This document shows, one piece after another, positions 23,179 through 34,858 of a stretch of 64,000 nt of DNA (its first letter is position 1; each line of letters starts with the position of its first letter). A model generated the notes under the pieces. The model had not been told where the DNA came from, did no database searches, and worked only from the letters and a program-made list of their open reading frames with translations. The stretch spans positions 60,798 to 124,797 of the forward strand of contig NMRB01000009.1 of the NCBI GenBank assembly GCA_002633025.1, written 5' to 3'. Both the position numbers and the translations under genes were made by a program. This DNA comes from Notospermus geniculatus (taxonomy: Eukaryota; Nemertea; Pilidiophora; Heteronemertea; Lineidae).

Positions 23179-24558
23179 TCACTTTTTGCCAAAATAATAA
23201 TTCGCTGCCACAAACGGCATCTTTGTTACAGTTGCTTCGACAAATTTGTTCCGCACTTGAATCTTTAAATGCGTGTCAGCCTTTGAAAATGGAGTCTCCA
23301 CATAACCCATGGATACATTCACTCGTAATATGATGGTGATGGACAGCCACTAGTAATATGGCCAATTTCCTTCTGGCCTTCACTGTCAAATATCTTAGCA
23401 CCACCTGCAAGGAAATAAATTCATAGGAATAAAGTACATGAAGATGTCATACATGGAATTACATGGTATAGACTTCCTTTATACTCTGAGTTTTTGAAAT
23501 GGATGTACTCAAAGAATGCAGTCATTCACATCATGCGGTGGGGGAGTTACCAAAAAACTTTCTCATTTGCAGTAACGTACAGTAAGCACCAAAATTTTCG
23601 ATGGGCAATTTCTCCCGAAACTAGATTTGTTCCTGTTTGACAGGACGATCACTCACTTCTAGGAGGAGCCCCGCCTACTGACAAAAAGCCCACTCTCCGT
23701 CTCTTTGGCTTGTCTTTCAATGTCTGGAGAATCAAGGAAGCACCTGGAAAATCCGCCTCAGTTCGACGCCTTTTGCCTGGAACATTGAATGTGAGAAGCT
23801 AGAAACTGACAGCGCCCTGAAGATATCAATGGGGACATCTCATGTTTTCAGAACAGGACACATACAGGTAGTCAATAAGGTATACCGCAAAAGAGATGAA
23901 TGAATGATGTTCATTTTAACAGATACACACCAATGGTCCATGCTAAACCTGCCTCAATGGGATTGGTGGTCTCATCAATGTCACTGCCATACAGGCACAG
24001 CCCAGCTTCTAATCTTAAGCTATCTCTGGGTGCCAGCCCAGCCAGTCTGACCTCTTCTTCAGAGCAGTGTAACAACCAATCAGTCACAAAGGAAGCCTTG
24101 TCTTGTGGGATTGAAATCTGAAAGTTACACAGTACATGTACCAAATTTGTTAGAAGTCAATGACAAGACAGTATCAATGGATAAATCAAGTGAGTTGTTA
24201 CTCACTTTTTCAGATCATGTGATAAGACTGTGCAATGGAGAGTTTTGTTTCAACCACTTCATTCACATGACTCATAAACCAGACGTTTCTAGGCCAAAAA
24301 TGGGGTGTGGTGGTTAAGAGCTAGAGATATTTGTACCCAAATCATGGGCATTCAATTGCTAGGAAACTTCTTAACATGAAAACTGGCAAGAAACGTGTCG
24401 ATACTTCCTTACCTCAACCCCATCTTCTCCTGTGTAGCCACATCTTGTGACACGACAATTTGGCACACCAAAAACTGTCGTTGAAGCACTGGTCATAAAC
24501 GGAAGTTTTTCTAGCTGGATACCTAAGCCAGGGTTTAGTACCTTCACCATACCAGGAC
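23179..24558 (-). CDS. AMT: Aminomethyltransferase (glycine cleavage T-protein), 5'-truncated and frameshifted
   Basis: Mitochondrial T-protein, which moves the methylene group from H-protein-bound aminomethyl to tetrahydrofolate and releases ammonia. Four exons of the C-terminal half are readable: 24558-24413 ([17 protein letters not shown], then [12 protein letters not shown]), 24117-23931 ([17 protein letters not shown], then [15 protein letters not shown]), 23776-23657 (ADFPGA, then KRRRVGF) and 23404-23179 ([10 protein letters not shown] ... NYYFGKK stop). The N-terminal exons are absent because the assembly joins other sequence at the n at 24610. In the last exon the frame breaks between SGCPSPS and the expected continuation [10 protein letters not shown]: two extra bases lie at about 23326-23331. 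This could be a sequencing error, an allelic null, or decay. All flanking codons look intact, which favours error or a recent change. Confidence 0.92.
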
Positions 24559-24632
24559 CTGTGCAAAAAATTATCAATTACCTATTGGTCATTTTGTGGT
24601 TGTGAGAGGNGTTTAGAAGAAAACAACTCAAA
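24559..24632. other. Assembly join (single n at 24610) separating AMT from an ING3 copy
   Basis: AMT exons stop here and ING3 5' sequence begins directly after the n, starting at the same 5' UTR base run found before the second ING3 copy (about 26162). The join probably hides the AMT 5' exons and the real AMT-ING3 promoter. Confidence 0.8.
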
Positions 24633-26040
24633 ATGTTGTATTTAGAAGATTATTTGGAAAGTAAGATTACATTTCACACATTGATTGATAATCAAAGATT
24701 CTTAAGTACATCTATCCACACCAGTTGATACCATTCAATGCCATTGATTTACCTAATTATTCTTTATTTCAATGCTTTGTTTTCTGTCAATGTCCTTCCA
24801 TTCCATTTCATTCTCCACTCACTCCAGTGATCGAAAATCTTCCGATGGAAATGAAAGAAAGGTTCACAGAAATGCGTGAAATGGATCTTCAGGTTAATAG
24901 TAAGTTTTAATGAAGAACTAAACAGGTGTTTTAGGGTACCATAGGCTGAATATTTGTTTGCTAATTTTGTTACGGCCGTTTGTTTCAGATGAAGATGGAC
25001 AATTGAATTGTTCCATTGGCTAAAGATAGGTGGCAGCACCTGACGGTCCCCAACCAAAAGGCCAGTCCCTCCAATGGTTTCTTCTCAACTCAACTGTCCG
25101 CGAGAATAAGATCAGTAGGCCTACTATTTGGTACACTTTAATTATGTCATCTACACATCACGTGGACTTAGTCCAATGCATAATTAATTGGTTATCGTAG
25201 GCCAAACTAACAACTTGCTTCTAACTTCTCCAATGTTTTGAGGCCATCGAATCGATTATCTTTTCAGATTCAATGGATAGTTTAGATGAGCGAATCAAAT
25301 CCTTCTTCAAAAAATGTCTTCAGCCGAATGTGGATCAAGATTGGAAAACAGATAACTTCGGGAAAATAAAGGAAGATTACTACAGTGCCCTTGAAAATGC
25401 TGATGAAAAAGTCCAGTTGGCGAATCAGATATATGAACTTGTAAGCATTGTTTGGGAATAACGCGAATGTCATGATTTATGAAGACATATGCAGTCCAAA
25501 TCTTGTGTTTGGTATTGGAGCATAATGATTTATATAAAGTACATGTAATTGAAATGACAGTGTATGTGATGGCAGTCATCCTACATTTACCCAAGCACTT
25601 TCTTTAATCACCTCTGCTTATGTTTTAGGTCGATCGGCATTTAAGAAAACTGGATCAGGAGTTACAAAAATTTAAGATGGAATTGGAGGCTGACAATGCA
25701 GGCATCACAGAAGTATTAGAAAAACGGTCATTGGAATTAGATATTCCACAACAGTCCATGAATAATCACAGACTTAAAGGTACATTTTGGGCCTCATAGC
25801 AGAAATCCATTTGGAAATGCTGTCTCAGAAGTATTAGGATTTGAAGTGTCTAATTTGACACCTATTACTCAGTAAAGTTTTCAAAACTCCTGTTATTTTG
25901 TTTCAGAACGAAAACACCTTCATGCAGCCCTAACTAATCACGTGGACAAACGGAGCAGTACAGATAAAGTTTTATCCTCACTAGCTAATGAAGCAGCTAG
26001 GGAAACATTAGTGTCTCACAGAAGTGCTACCTCATCACCA
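24633..26040 (+). pseudogene. ING3: Partial ING3 copy (exons 1-5 only), probable second haplotype
   Basis: This repeats ING3 exons 1 to 5: 24633-24660, 24828-24899, 25268-25440, 25629-25779 and 25907 onward, and stops at the n at 26041 in the middle of exon 5 after SHRSATSSP. The encoded residues match the full copy at 26184-29100, and the introns differ only by small indels and substitutions. There is no PHD finger. Very high identity, bounding single-n joins at both ends and loss of the neighbouring AMT exons make an unmerged allele more likely than a real tandem gene. Confidence 0.8.
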
Positions 26041-26041
26041 N

Positions 26042-26183
26042 ATTGTTGCATTGTTTCAACAGCTGTAATTTTCTTAAATCGCACAAAATTTCCATCAGCC
26101 AATCAGATTCGGCCTTACGTCCAACCTTCGTAAATTTGCCAATAGCCCCTCAGACCAGGAAGTTTAGAAGAAAACAACTCAAA
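26042..26183 (+). promoter_or_regulatory. ING3 proximal promoter / 5' UTR with two CCAAT boxes
   Basis: Short stretch before the ING3 start ATG. It contains CAGCCAATCAG (about 26097) and TGCCAATAGC (about 26138), two CCAAT-type (NF-Y) sites in the same orientation, and no TATA box, as is usual for housekeeping promoters. AMT, reading away on the other strand, may share it. Confidence 0.45.
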
Positions 26184-29100
26184 ATGTTGTATTTAGAAGA
26201 TTATTTGGAAAGTAAGATTACATTTCACACATTGATTGATAATCAAAGATTCTTAAGTACATCTATCCACACCAGTTGATACCATTCAATGCCATTGATT
26301 TACCTAATTATTCTTTATTTCAATGCTTTGTTTTCTGTCAAAATGTCCTTCCATTCCATTTCATTCTCCAGTGATCGAAAATCTTCCGATGGAAATGAAA
26401 GAAAGGTTCACAGAAATGCGTGAAATGGATCTTCAGGTTAATAGTAAGTTTTAATGAAGAACTACACAGGTGTTTTAGGGTACCATAGGCTGAATATTTG
26501 TTTGCTAATTTTGTTACGGCCGTTTGTTTCAGATGAAGATGGACAATTGAATTGTTCCATTGGCTAAAGATAGGTGGCAGCACCTGACGGTCCCCAACCA
26601 AAAGGCCAGTCCCTCCAATGGTTTCTTCTCAACTCAACTGTCCGCGAGAATAAGATCAGTGGGCCTACTTTTTGGTACACTTTAATTATGTCATTTAGGC
26701 TACACATGACGTGGACTTTGTCCAATGCATAATTAATTGGTTATCGTAGGCCGAACTAACAACTTGCTTCTAACTTCTCCAATGTTTTGAGGCTATCGAA
26801 TCGATTATCTTTTCAGATTCAATGGATAGTTTAGATGAGCGAATCAAATCCTTCTTCAAAAAATGTCTTCAGCCGAATGTGGATCAAGATTGGAAAACAG
26901 ATAACTTTGGGAAAATAAAGGAAGATTACTACAGTGCACTTGAAAATGCTGATGAAAAAGTCCAGTTGGCGAATCAGATATATGAACTTGTAAGCATTGT
27001 TTGGGAATGACGTGAATGTCATGATTTATGAAGACATATATATGCAGTCCAAATCTTGTGTTTGGTATTGGAGCATAATGATTATAAAGTAATTGAAATG
27101 ACAGTGTATGTGATGGCAGTCATCCTACATTTACCCAAGCATTTTCTTTAATCACCTCTGCTTATGTTTTAGGTCGATCGGCATTTAAGAAAACTGGATC
27201 AGGAGTTACAAAAATTTAAGATGGAATTGGAGGCTGACAATGCAGGCATCACAGAAGTATTAGAAAAACGGTCATTGGAATTAGATATTCCACAACAGTC
27301 CATGAATAATCACAGACTTAAAGGTACATTTTGGGCCTCATAGCAGAAATCCATTCAGAAATGCTGTCTCAGAAGTATTAGGATTTGACACCTATTACTC
27401 AGTAAAGTTTCAAAACTCCTTCATTTTGTTTCAGAACGAAAACACCTTCATGCAGCCCTAACTAATCATGTGGACAAACGGAGCAGTACAGATAAAGTTT
27501 TATCCTCTCTAGCTAATGAAGCAGCTAGGGAAACATTAGTGTCTCACAGAAGTGCTACCTCATCACCAAGTGTTTTCAATACAAATACCCCTCAGTCATC
27601 ATTGGGATTCAATGTGGTGCCAAGTCAACCATCACGAAAAGTAACTGTTGGTAGGTGTCAAAGGTATAGTGCTGTTGTGTTGTATGTTAATGATTCTCCC
27701 TACAATGAAGCATCACTAAAACTCGGCCTGAAACTACAGTCTGTGAGGCTTTTCCACTGCAATACATGCAATTATGTAACCTTATGACTTTCTAATGGGA
27801 AGGTTCATCTGTTCTCCACTTCAGGTCAGATGGGTGCTGGAAGTAATGCCGCAATTGCAGCTGCAGCTTCACAGGCAATAGCAGCCACGCAGCAAATGCA
27901 GCAAGGAAGACGTACAGCCAGTTTGAAAGCGAGTTATGAGGCGATGAGTAAAAGTTCCAACTTCGCTCAAGAGTTACTTGGTAGTTATACTGGTACTGCA
28001 TCAGGATTAACTTCTGAGGCATCACCCACCCCAGCCACAACCTCATCATCATCTTCTATCCAGCCTCACGCACGATACGCATCCGCTTTTTCAGCCCACA
28101 AAACCCCTAATATCTCAAAAACTATGTAACTTATCAAAATTTCGTTGACCTCAGACAAAACTACATACAATTCGCCGTACATACAAACCAAGATCAATAA
28201 CATTGGACAAAACATGACTCCACAATCGGATGGAAACGAAAAATCAGACACGAAAATAAGGGTCACTTAGTGAGCCAACAGTGAGAACTACTCAAGAACT
28301 GCCTGTGGGATAAACACTGATATGAATATTCCTTCCTGTGGAAGAGTTCATAAATACCCAACAGTGATTATTGTAGCAGCTGGTGATACAAGCAGATGTC
28401 GTGCTTTATCTACTCATATCTTTTTGATACCATGTTGACTACTGCAACTGGTTTATGGTGAGCTGGTAGGTAATGCTCAGAAAATATCAGATGAACACAT
28501 AATTCTATAGACATTTAGTCCCATAGCATTTTGGTGCATTTGGTTGAAAATCGATTTTCTGGTTTGCAGGTCGACCAGCAAGGCAGCAGCAGCAGCTGCA
28601 GCTGCAGCAGCTGCTCAACAACAGCAGCAGCAGCAGTCTCAGGCTGCAACGCAACAAGCTGCATCAACAACCAGTCAACCTGCTGCACAAACTGCTGGAA
28701 CAACAGGAGAGGATGAGGTGCTAGAAGAGGCGGCCACTGGGGTTGAATGGACGTATGATCCAAATGAACCGAGATATTGTGTCTGCAATCAAGTGTCTTA
28801 TGGTGATATGGTCGGCTGTGATAATGATGATGTAAGCAATAGATATTTTCAATTCTTGTACATCGACTTATCCCAAATACGGGTAGCTGATCAGAATGAT
28901 TTCAACTTTGGTCAAACACTATGCCCAGTCCCAGTGTTTCACCTACTATTGGTCATCTTCGTTCCCTAATCAATGTCCTTCTCTTCCAGTGTCCTATTGA
29001 ATGGTTCCATTATGGCTGTGTTGGTCTTGCACAGGCTCCTAAGGGTAAATGGTATTGTCCACAATGTCTGGCTGCAATGAAACGGCGAGGGCGGAGATGA
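26184..29100 (+). CDS. ING3: Inhibitor of growth protein 3 (NuA4/TIP60 histone acetyltransferase subunit)
   Basis: Chromatin reader of the TIP60/NuA4 complex; its PHD finger binds trimethylated H3K4. Exons: 26184-26211 (MLYLEDYLE), 26372-26443, 26817-26989, 27173-27323, 27435-27650, 27825-28125, 28570-28831, 28990-29100. The N-terminal ING coiled-coil domain includes RFTEMREMDLQV and KLDQELQKFKMELEADNAGI. The middle is low complexity (Ala, Ser, Thr, then a poly-Ala/poly-Gln run coded by a GCAGCAGCAGC tract). The last two exons encode the PHD finger: EPRYCVCNQVSYGDMVGCDN then CPIEWFHYGCVGL and KGKWYCPQC, with all Cys and His ligands present and the basic tail MKRRGRR. A poly(A) signal AATAAA is at 30050-30055. 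Length and order agree with vertebrate ING3. Confidence 0.96.
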
Positions 29101-30202
29101 GAAGCAGAAAGAACGTGTAAAGGGCATCTCGACGATTGAATACAATGTACATGTAGTACGTCTCCAAGATTATGGCTGAAGTGAAGGAGGTCGGATTTAC
29201 ATGTAAAAGGTGTAGGAAACCATCCTAGGGAGTTTGAGACCGGGATTTCAACTCAATCCCTTGGTTTCTTGTAAAGGTTATTGATTTGTGTTCTGATTAG
29301 GATTTAGATTAGGATGACCTCTTCTTCAATTGCTGAGGGTAATGGCCTATTGCAAATTGGCCATCAGGATTTGCTGTTCATTAGTTAAGACAGATGGCCT
29401 CTGCAACTGGACTGAAGACTAAAGAGAGTTGAATGACTTTGTGGTGCATCAGCTTGTCTTATTTGCAATGATACCTTCCTCATTCCAAAAGAACAGCAAC
29501 TCTGTAGTCTACTTATCTGTTAATCATAAATAACAACGCGTAGAAATATACTGCTTGTGCAGTTCTGTTGAGTGGTATGCATGCACCCGTTTGTGTTCAT
29601 AATCCTTAAGTCCTAAATTAAAACATATCTTTAAAATTGAACCTGACTAGACTAACAAACAAGCTCTTTGAAATTATTTATATATGCAGTAAGGAGATTG
29701 ACTACATTTTCCCTTAGTGGGAGATGTTAGTGCATTTCGATCTATAAATACTTGTGTTTATATGAATGAGAATGTATTTTTTAGGTCCTAAATTAAAACA
29801 TATCTATGAAATCTTAACCTAACCTGAGTAATAAAGAAGCTCTTTGAAATTGCTTGTAGTAATGTACCTCCTGAGGGTGTCGGTTGGAGGAGGGTGATGA
29901 CAGGGTACACTATTGTACATGTATACATCAAATGTAGAAGACGGAATGGTAGAATACAGGTCCACCCTGCTGTTTTTCACATGCATGTTTCAGACTTACA
30001 GCTGATGGTGAACTGAAATGCTTTGCAATGGTGATATTTGTTAGCTCTGAATAAAAATTTTACTTCAAATGTGTCTTCCTGCTTATGGTGGCTCTCATCC
30101 ATGCAAGTTTTCTCGTGCTAGTTTGCTCTGCTGTACATGGGTAAGGTAACCTGTCCATAGAAAACAGTGTCTACTTGATTCACTGAAGAGAAGGCGAGCA
30201 CA

Positions 30203-30309
30203 AAAATCAACACACAATATGATAAAGTATATAAAGTCAATTTCCAGAATATTTAGCACATTTTCGACCCTAACCGGGGTCTTCTTCAGGCTGGAACTTT
30301 ACAATCTGT
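30203..30309 (-). repeat. ~105-bp dispersed repeat, inverted relative to 10072-10178
   Basis: Its reverse complement carries AAGTTCCAGCCTGAAGAAGA and then CCCCGGTTAGGGTCGAAAAT, the same block order as the copy in the APEH intron. Probably the tail of a retroposon. Confidence 0.65.
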
Positions 30310-31437
30310 TACAATGAAGAGGGCAGTACATCATTTCTGTTGCCCACTTTTGGACAATTCTGTGGAAGGATGCAGGCATAGAGACAGTCACAAGTGGAGT
30401 TGATGGTATTGCTAGCTTGTAGTGATATCACACTTGCACAGTATGTGGTGAAAGCTGATGCACAAGTTAGAATCCATGCGAGTCTCAACTTGTTCTTGTC
30501 TCAACTATATTCCCCATAGTAGGACATCCATCATGCAGAGGAAGTTGAAAGAGCACAGTTGCGGGAAAATTCTACCAAATTACATTTCAATACTACAGCC
30601 AACAGCAAAGAAATGAAAGAAAGGAACTACACACGCAGTATTTACCTAAAAAAAATTTATTTGATTTCTAAATGCGACCTGTAACTTCAATTTCTTAAAA
30701 AAATGCATTGCCTCGCTGACAAACTGGTCCATCATCTTTAAAAATTCCATAGTCTGGCCGCCATTGGCTTTTGCCTGACCACTTCATACGCAGAGAAGAT
30801 AGACTTAGTTGCCATGGAGTCAATAATGATACAAGTTGGCAATGAGGTTCAGTTTATTGAGAGTGCTCAATTCTCACAAAACTGAACCTTGTTGGTGACT
30901 TGCATAAAAATCTGTATTCGGAGTTTAAATAGATCTCTGCCTTTGCTAAATTTGAAAACATTCTTCACGATTAATCCTTTTAAGTAAGGAATGAGGTGAG
31001 ACATTGTAACAGGAATGTTTATATGCATGCAAGATACGTTACTAGACACGCAAAAGCTTCCTCTTCAATTGGTCTTGTTTTGTTTCCATCAAGACGAACA
31101 AGAAGAAGACAAGTTCTATTCGACAATCATACAGTATATACATCTACATGTAAAATAATCTCTCAAAGTGCGTCCAATTTCAACCAAATCTTATTGGGCT
31201 TAAAGCCCCTCTGTATTCAATTTGAAAAACACGAATCATTGCCCCGATTCTCGACTTCAGTGTAGTGTAAAATGTATTATGCTCTATCTGAATACATTAG
31301 AGCTCACCCTGCAGTTTTTTTTCAATGTGTGCTGAAAACTAGGCCTTGATTCTCTGAGAAAATTTAGACCCCTTTGTCAGGAACTGGTCAGTTTAACGTG
31401 TTGAAGAAGGTAATCCACAAGGGCTTTTCACTAAATT

Positions 31438-31502
31438 TGTTTCATGTCTTGCACGCTAATGGCACATGGCAACCTCAGCTGTTAGCGAACTCATCATGGT
31501 TG
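31438..31502 (-). promoter_or_regulatory. Candidate SECIS element in the SPS2 3' UTR
   Basis: On the minus strand, 350 bases after the stop codon, the sequence reads CATG-ATGA, then GTTCGCTAA, a loop of about 22 bases, TTAGCGTGC, then AAGA-CATG. CATG/CATG can form the outer stem, ATGA and AGA the non-Watson-Crick core, and CGCTAA pairs perfectly with TTAGCG. Core-to-AA spacing is shorter than in the standard SECIS, or else the first ATGA of a doublet (ATGATGA) is used. This is a candidate only. Confidence 0.3.
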
Positions 31503-31851
31503 ACACCAGGGTATAGAACAGGGAACAAGGTTGTGAAAACCCCCAAAATCAATGGCAGAATACTCTGTGTAGATCTGTGTACCCTCAATCAACAGCAAAT
31601 TGCTACAGGATGAACAAGTACAACCTTTCTTTGTACCCAGGGTAACGACATACTAGAGTACACAGAACAACACGATCAAGGGGTCAAGATTCAGGGTATT
31701 TAAATCAACCAGGAACATTTCACGGTGGAAGTCAAACAAGCTGGATTACTTCCGACTTTGAAATCAAGTACATATGGCAGCCACGTGGTGTAAATCAGAA
31801 CTATAAAAGTTTAAAGTCTGTATTGTATTGTACATTCAAATTACATTTGTA

Positions 31852-34800
31852 CTACCAAAGTTCGCCATCTTTGTCTTTGACAGGTACTTCAATTACTCGT
31901 GGTTTTTCAATTATTCTAGCCATTCTGTTTCCTTTTTCCACAATGCCAATGATCCATGATTGAAAATGTTCAGTTTTCTCGATGTCCTTACAGAATGCTG
32001 CCGCCTGTTCACGTGGAAGTGCTATAAGGAGACCGCCTGGAATTGAAAATACGAAAATGGTGTATGATTTTCGATGTACTTGTAGAAAAGATCCATGTCA
32101 TTATTTCAGGAAACTAACATTCACCAGAATTATTAGAGGCATGTTTATTGAGCTTTTTTTGCTGCCTGGAACTGAAGTTTGTGACATCTAACTTACCTGA
32201 TGTCTCTGCAGAGTGACCCTGTAACAAATGGAACATGTTTCCACACGCCTTACTAACGGCCGCCATTTTGGCAATAATGGGTAGATTATGGATCACGAAG
32301 TTTACTTTTTTCTTCTGGATACGTGCCAAGTTCTGGGCATGGCCAAGGATACCGAAGCCAGTAACATCAGTGGCGCCATGGGCATTATACTTGTGCATGA
32401 GTCGTGCAGCTGAAAGTAAGAGAAGGAACTGTCAATTTTGCCTTTACACAAGACACAACAAGTCATGATATCACTCTTAGGTTATGAGTCCAGTTTTTAT
32501 CTGGAGAAGTTCCCTCAAGCTCCAATATCATCTCAAGAATCATTCAGTTCTTTAGAAATCTCTTCTAGTAAAAGGAGACAAATAGCTTTATGATTATACC
32601 TATTCTGTTTAATCTTGCCATCGAACACATTGCTCTCATGTACGCTTTATTCACATCTTCCGATGTTACCACCAGTTTAATCCTGTTCCACTTCTCTGTC
32701 TGCCCCAACCACTGGTGTGCATTGACTGCCACTTGGGTTCCGAGCGGTTTGGTTAGAACAAGGACATCGCCAGGTGTTGCATCATCAGGGCTGGAAAATA
32801 TGTACCAGTAGTCTTTTTTACATGACATAGCGACTCACAGATATTAGACACACAAAGATAAGTGCACTCTATTACTCTATTACTTATTGCTGCGTATAAA
32901 AAGTTATTGTTTGATGGAAAAATAGTTGTGTTATCAGTGACAATATTTTATCCTTATCATACAACTCTGCCACATGCCTTCAGATCTCATAATCTATGTC
33001 AACGTAACCACACCAAGCTGGTCAAACTAATACAGAAATGGAAAGAAGGTAATAGTCATGAAATGGGATGAGAAAAGTTGGGTTGATAGGCTCAGATAAA
33101 CAGTTCAAGGGATGAAATTGGAATTAGGTGACAGAGGGCAGAAGGACAGCAGGATGGGAATAGTTTTGAGATAAGTTTGAAGGGGAAGTGTATCGTTCAG
33201 ACCAGAAGGCTTTTTACTCATATTTATGGTTGTCATCATCAGGCAAGGGCATCGATAATCACGCTACAATACCTAGACGATGTGAAAGATCATTTCACTA
33301 TTTCGGCTCAAACTTACAGAATGAATTCATGAGATGGGAGACACACGGATGTCGCTACACCACCAATGATACACCAAGGATTCTGAACTGTCTGTCCTCC
33401 AGTGACATTGGTGCCTGCTTCAATCGCAAGGTCCTGAAAAAAAGAGAATGTGATATATTTATGGTAACTTGAATTAGAATGATGAATCTATTAACTTGAA
33501 TCAAACAAAGTGTGTGCCAAAGTCAGATTCATAATGAAGACTTCATTCCTGCAGTACTCAAGTGTTGTCCATTGTTCAACAAAAGAAGGGTAGGTCTACA
33601 GCCAAATTTTGGGGCTGACACCTCAATCTTACCCGGAATCCTCTCATCATCAAAGGAATCACTGTATCTCTTTCTTTCTCAGTCATCTTCTGGCTGACTC
33701 CAAGTAACATCAGCATATTGTCACACTCAGTCACACCCATCGCATACAGGTCACTAAGTACATTGGCACATGCTATACGACCCTGTGGGAAAATGAAATA
33801 ATGGGCAAATATCGAATATCATGTATAACATGTACAGGAATCACATCCAATTACCAGTTCAACAATCCGGCAGCAATTTTTAAATCTGTGATCTTACCAT
33901 CATGTAGGGGTTATCCACCAATGGGTAAAAGAAATCTGTTGTCTGCACCATAGCAAGACCATGATGCCTCAAGTAGGTGATGGCAGAGTCCATATAACCT
34001 GCAAAGGAAATGGTCAGAAATATCACCATAATATGACACATTATTCGGCATCACAATGTCAAACTCTCAGGCCCAATTAGGCCCTGTTTTTTACAAGGGC
34101 TAGCCTACGGTAGACGACTAGGCCTAGGCCTAGGGAAGAAAAGAAAAGGCAGCACACACATTATTTTTCTGGTCCCCTGACTCATTCTGTTCGACAGATA
34201 GCCTAAACTAGGCTAGGCCCAATCCACAGCACTCACACAAGCCATTCTGTGTAAACCACGTGGAAACTTGTAAACATAAACATAGTCACATGGTAAATAC
34301 AGTCACGTGGTCAACCGGCGAGATGGTCGCCATCTTGGAACAAAGAGGAACGAAAGGGGAAGCAGCCCTTAAGAAATCTACAAATTAACTGTCTATTCAC
34401 CTGCAACAGGAACACATAAAACCATAAAATTAGTAAATAGGTCCTTTAGATAGATAAAAACCATAAATGAAAACACAACAAAAGGTTGTTCAGATTATTT
34501 TTCATGGAGTCGGCCCGAAAATGTCAACTCCGACAGATTCCGCCCCTGGGAGACCTCCCCAGACTACGAAGTCCATCATTTCTGATCGCAGCAGATCGTA
34601 CTTACCGATTTGAGCATTGGAGGTCTGGAACAAGCCTTCACTTTCCGACCTCTCACCATCCTCTGGCGGTTGGGGAGGAGCAAGGTTGGCGCCTTCAAGA
34701 AGTTTGAGCAGGACTTCTTGAGGCACCTTACACCCTCATCCTTTCAGTTGGGTAAAGTTGGTCAGTCGGAAATTTGGGTCGAGTTTGTGAGCGACGGGAT

Positions 34801-34858
34801 CAAACGGCGGCGGTTGTTCCCTCTTAACTTCTAGTTCCATGCCTGGCACGGGCTCCAT
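31852..34858 (-). CDS. SEPHS2: Selenophosphate synthetase 2, selenoprotein with in-frame UGA
   Basis: Makes monoselenophosphate from selenide and ATP, the selenium donor for selenocysteine. Exons on the minus strand: 34858-34606, 33998-33898, 33782-33633, 33433-33318, 32790-32600, 32409-32197, 32036-31852 (stop TAG). The start is [14 protein letters not shown]. Exon 1 reads LTNFTQLKG, then TGA at 34738-34736, then [13 protein letters not shown]. The UGA is exactly where SEPHS2 has Sec, bacterial SelD Cys or Sec, and vertebrate SEPHS1 Thr; the essential Lys follows in GCK. Later exons show the AIRS-domain signatures [67 protein letters not shown] and [18 protein letters not shown]. The frame is open everywhere else and all phases agree. 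A conventional ORF caller would start after the UGA and lose the N-terminus. Confidence 0.95.

Larger units (their letters stand above)
29101..31851. other. ING3 3' UTR and convergent SPS2 3' UTR
   Basis: ING3 3' UTR to about 30055, including an internal duplication (29610-29690 and 29784-29855, both beginning TCCTAAATTAAAACATATCT). A dispersed retroposon-like repeat lies at 30203-30309. The SPS2 3' UTR runs on the minus strand from 31851, possibly to a minus-strand AATAAA at about 30656-30661, and must hold the SECIS element if the UGA is read as selenocysteine. No other gene is supported. Confidence 0.5.
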
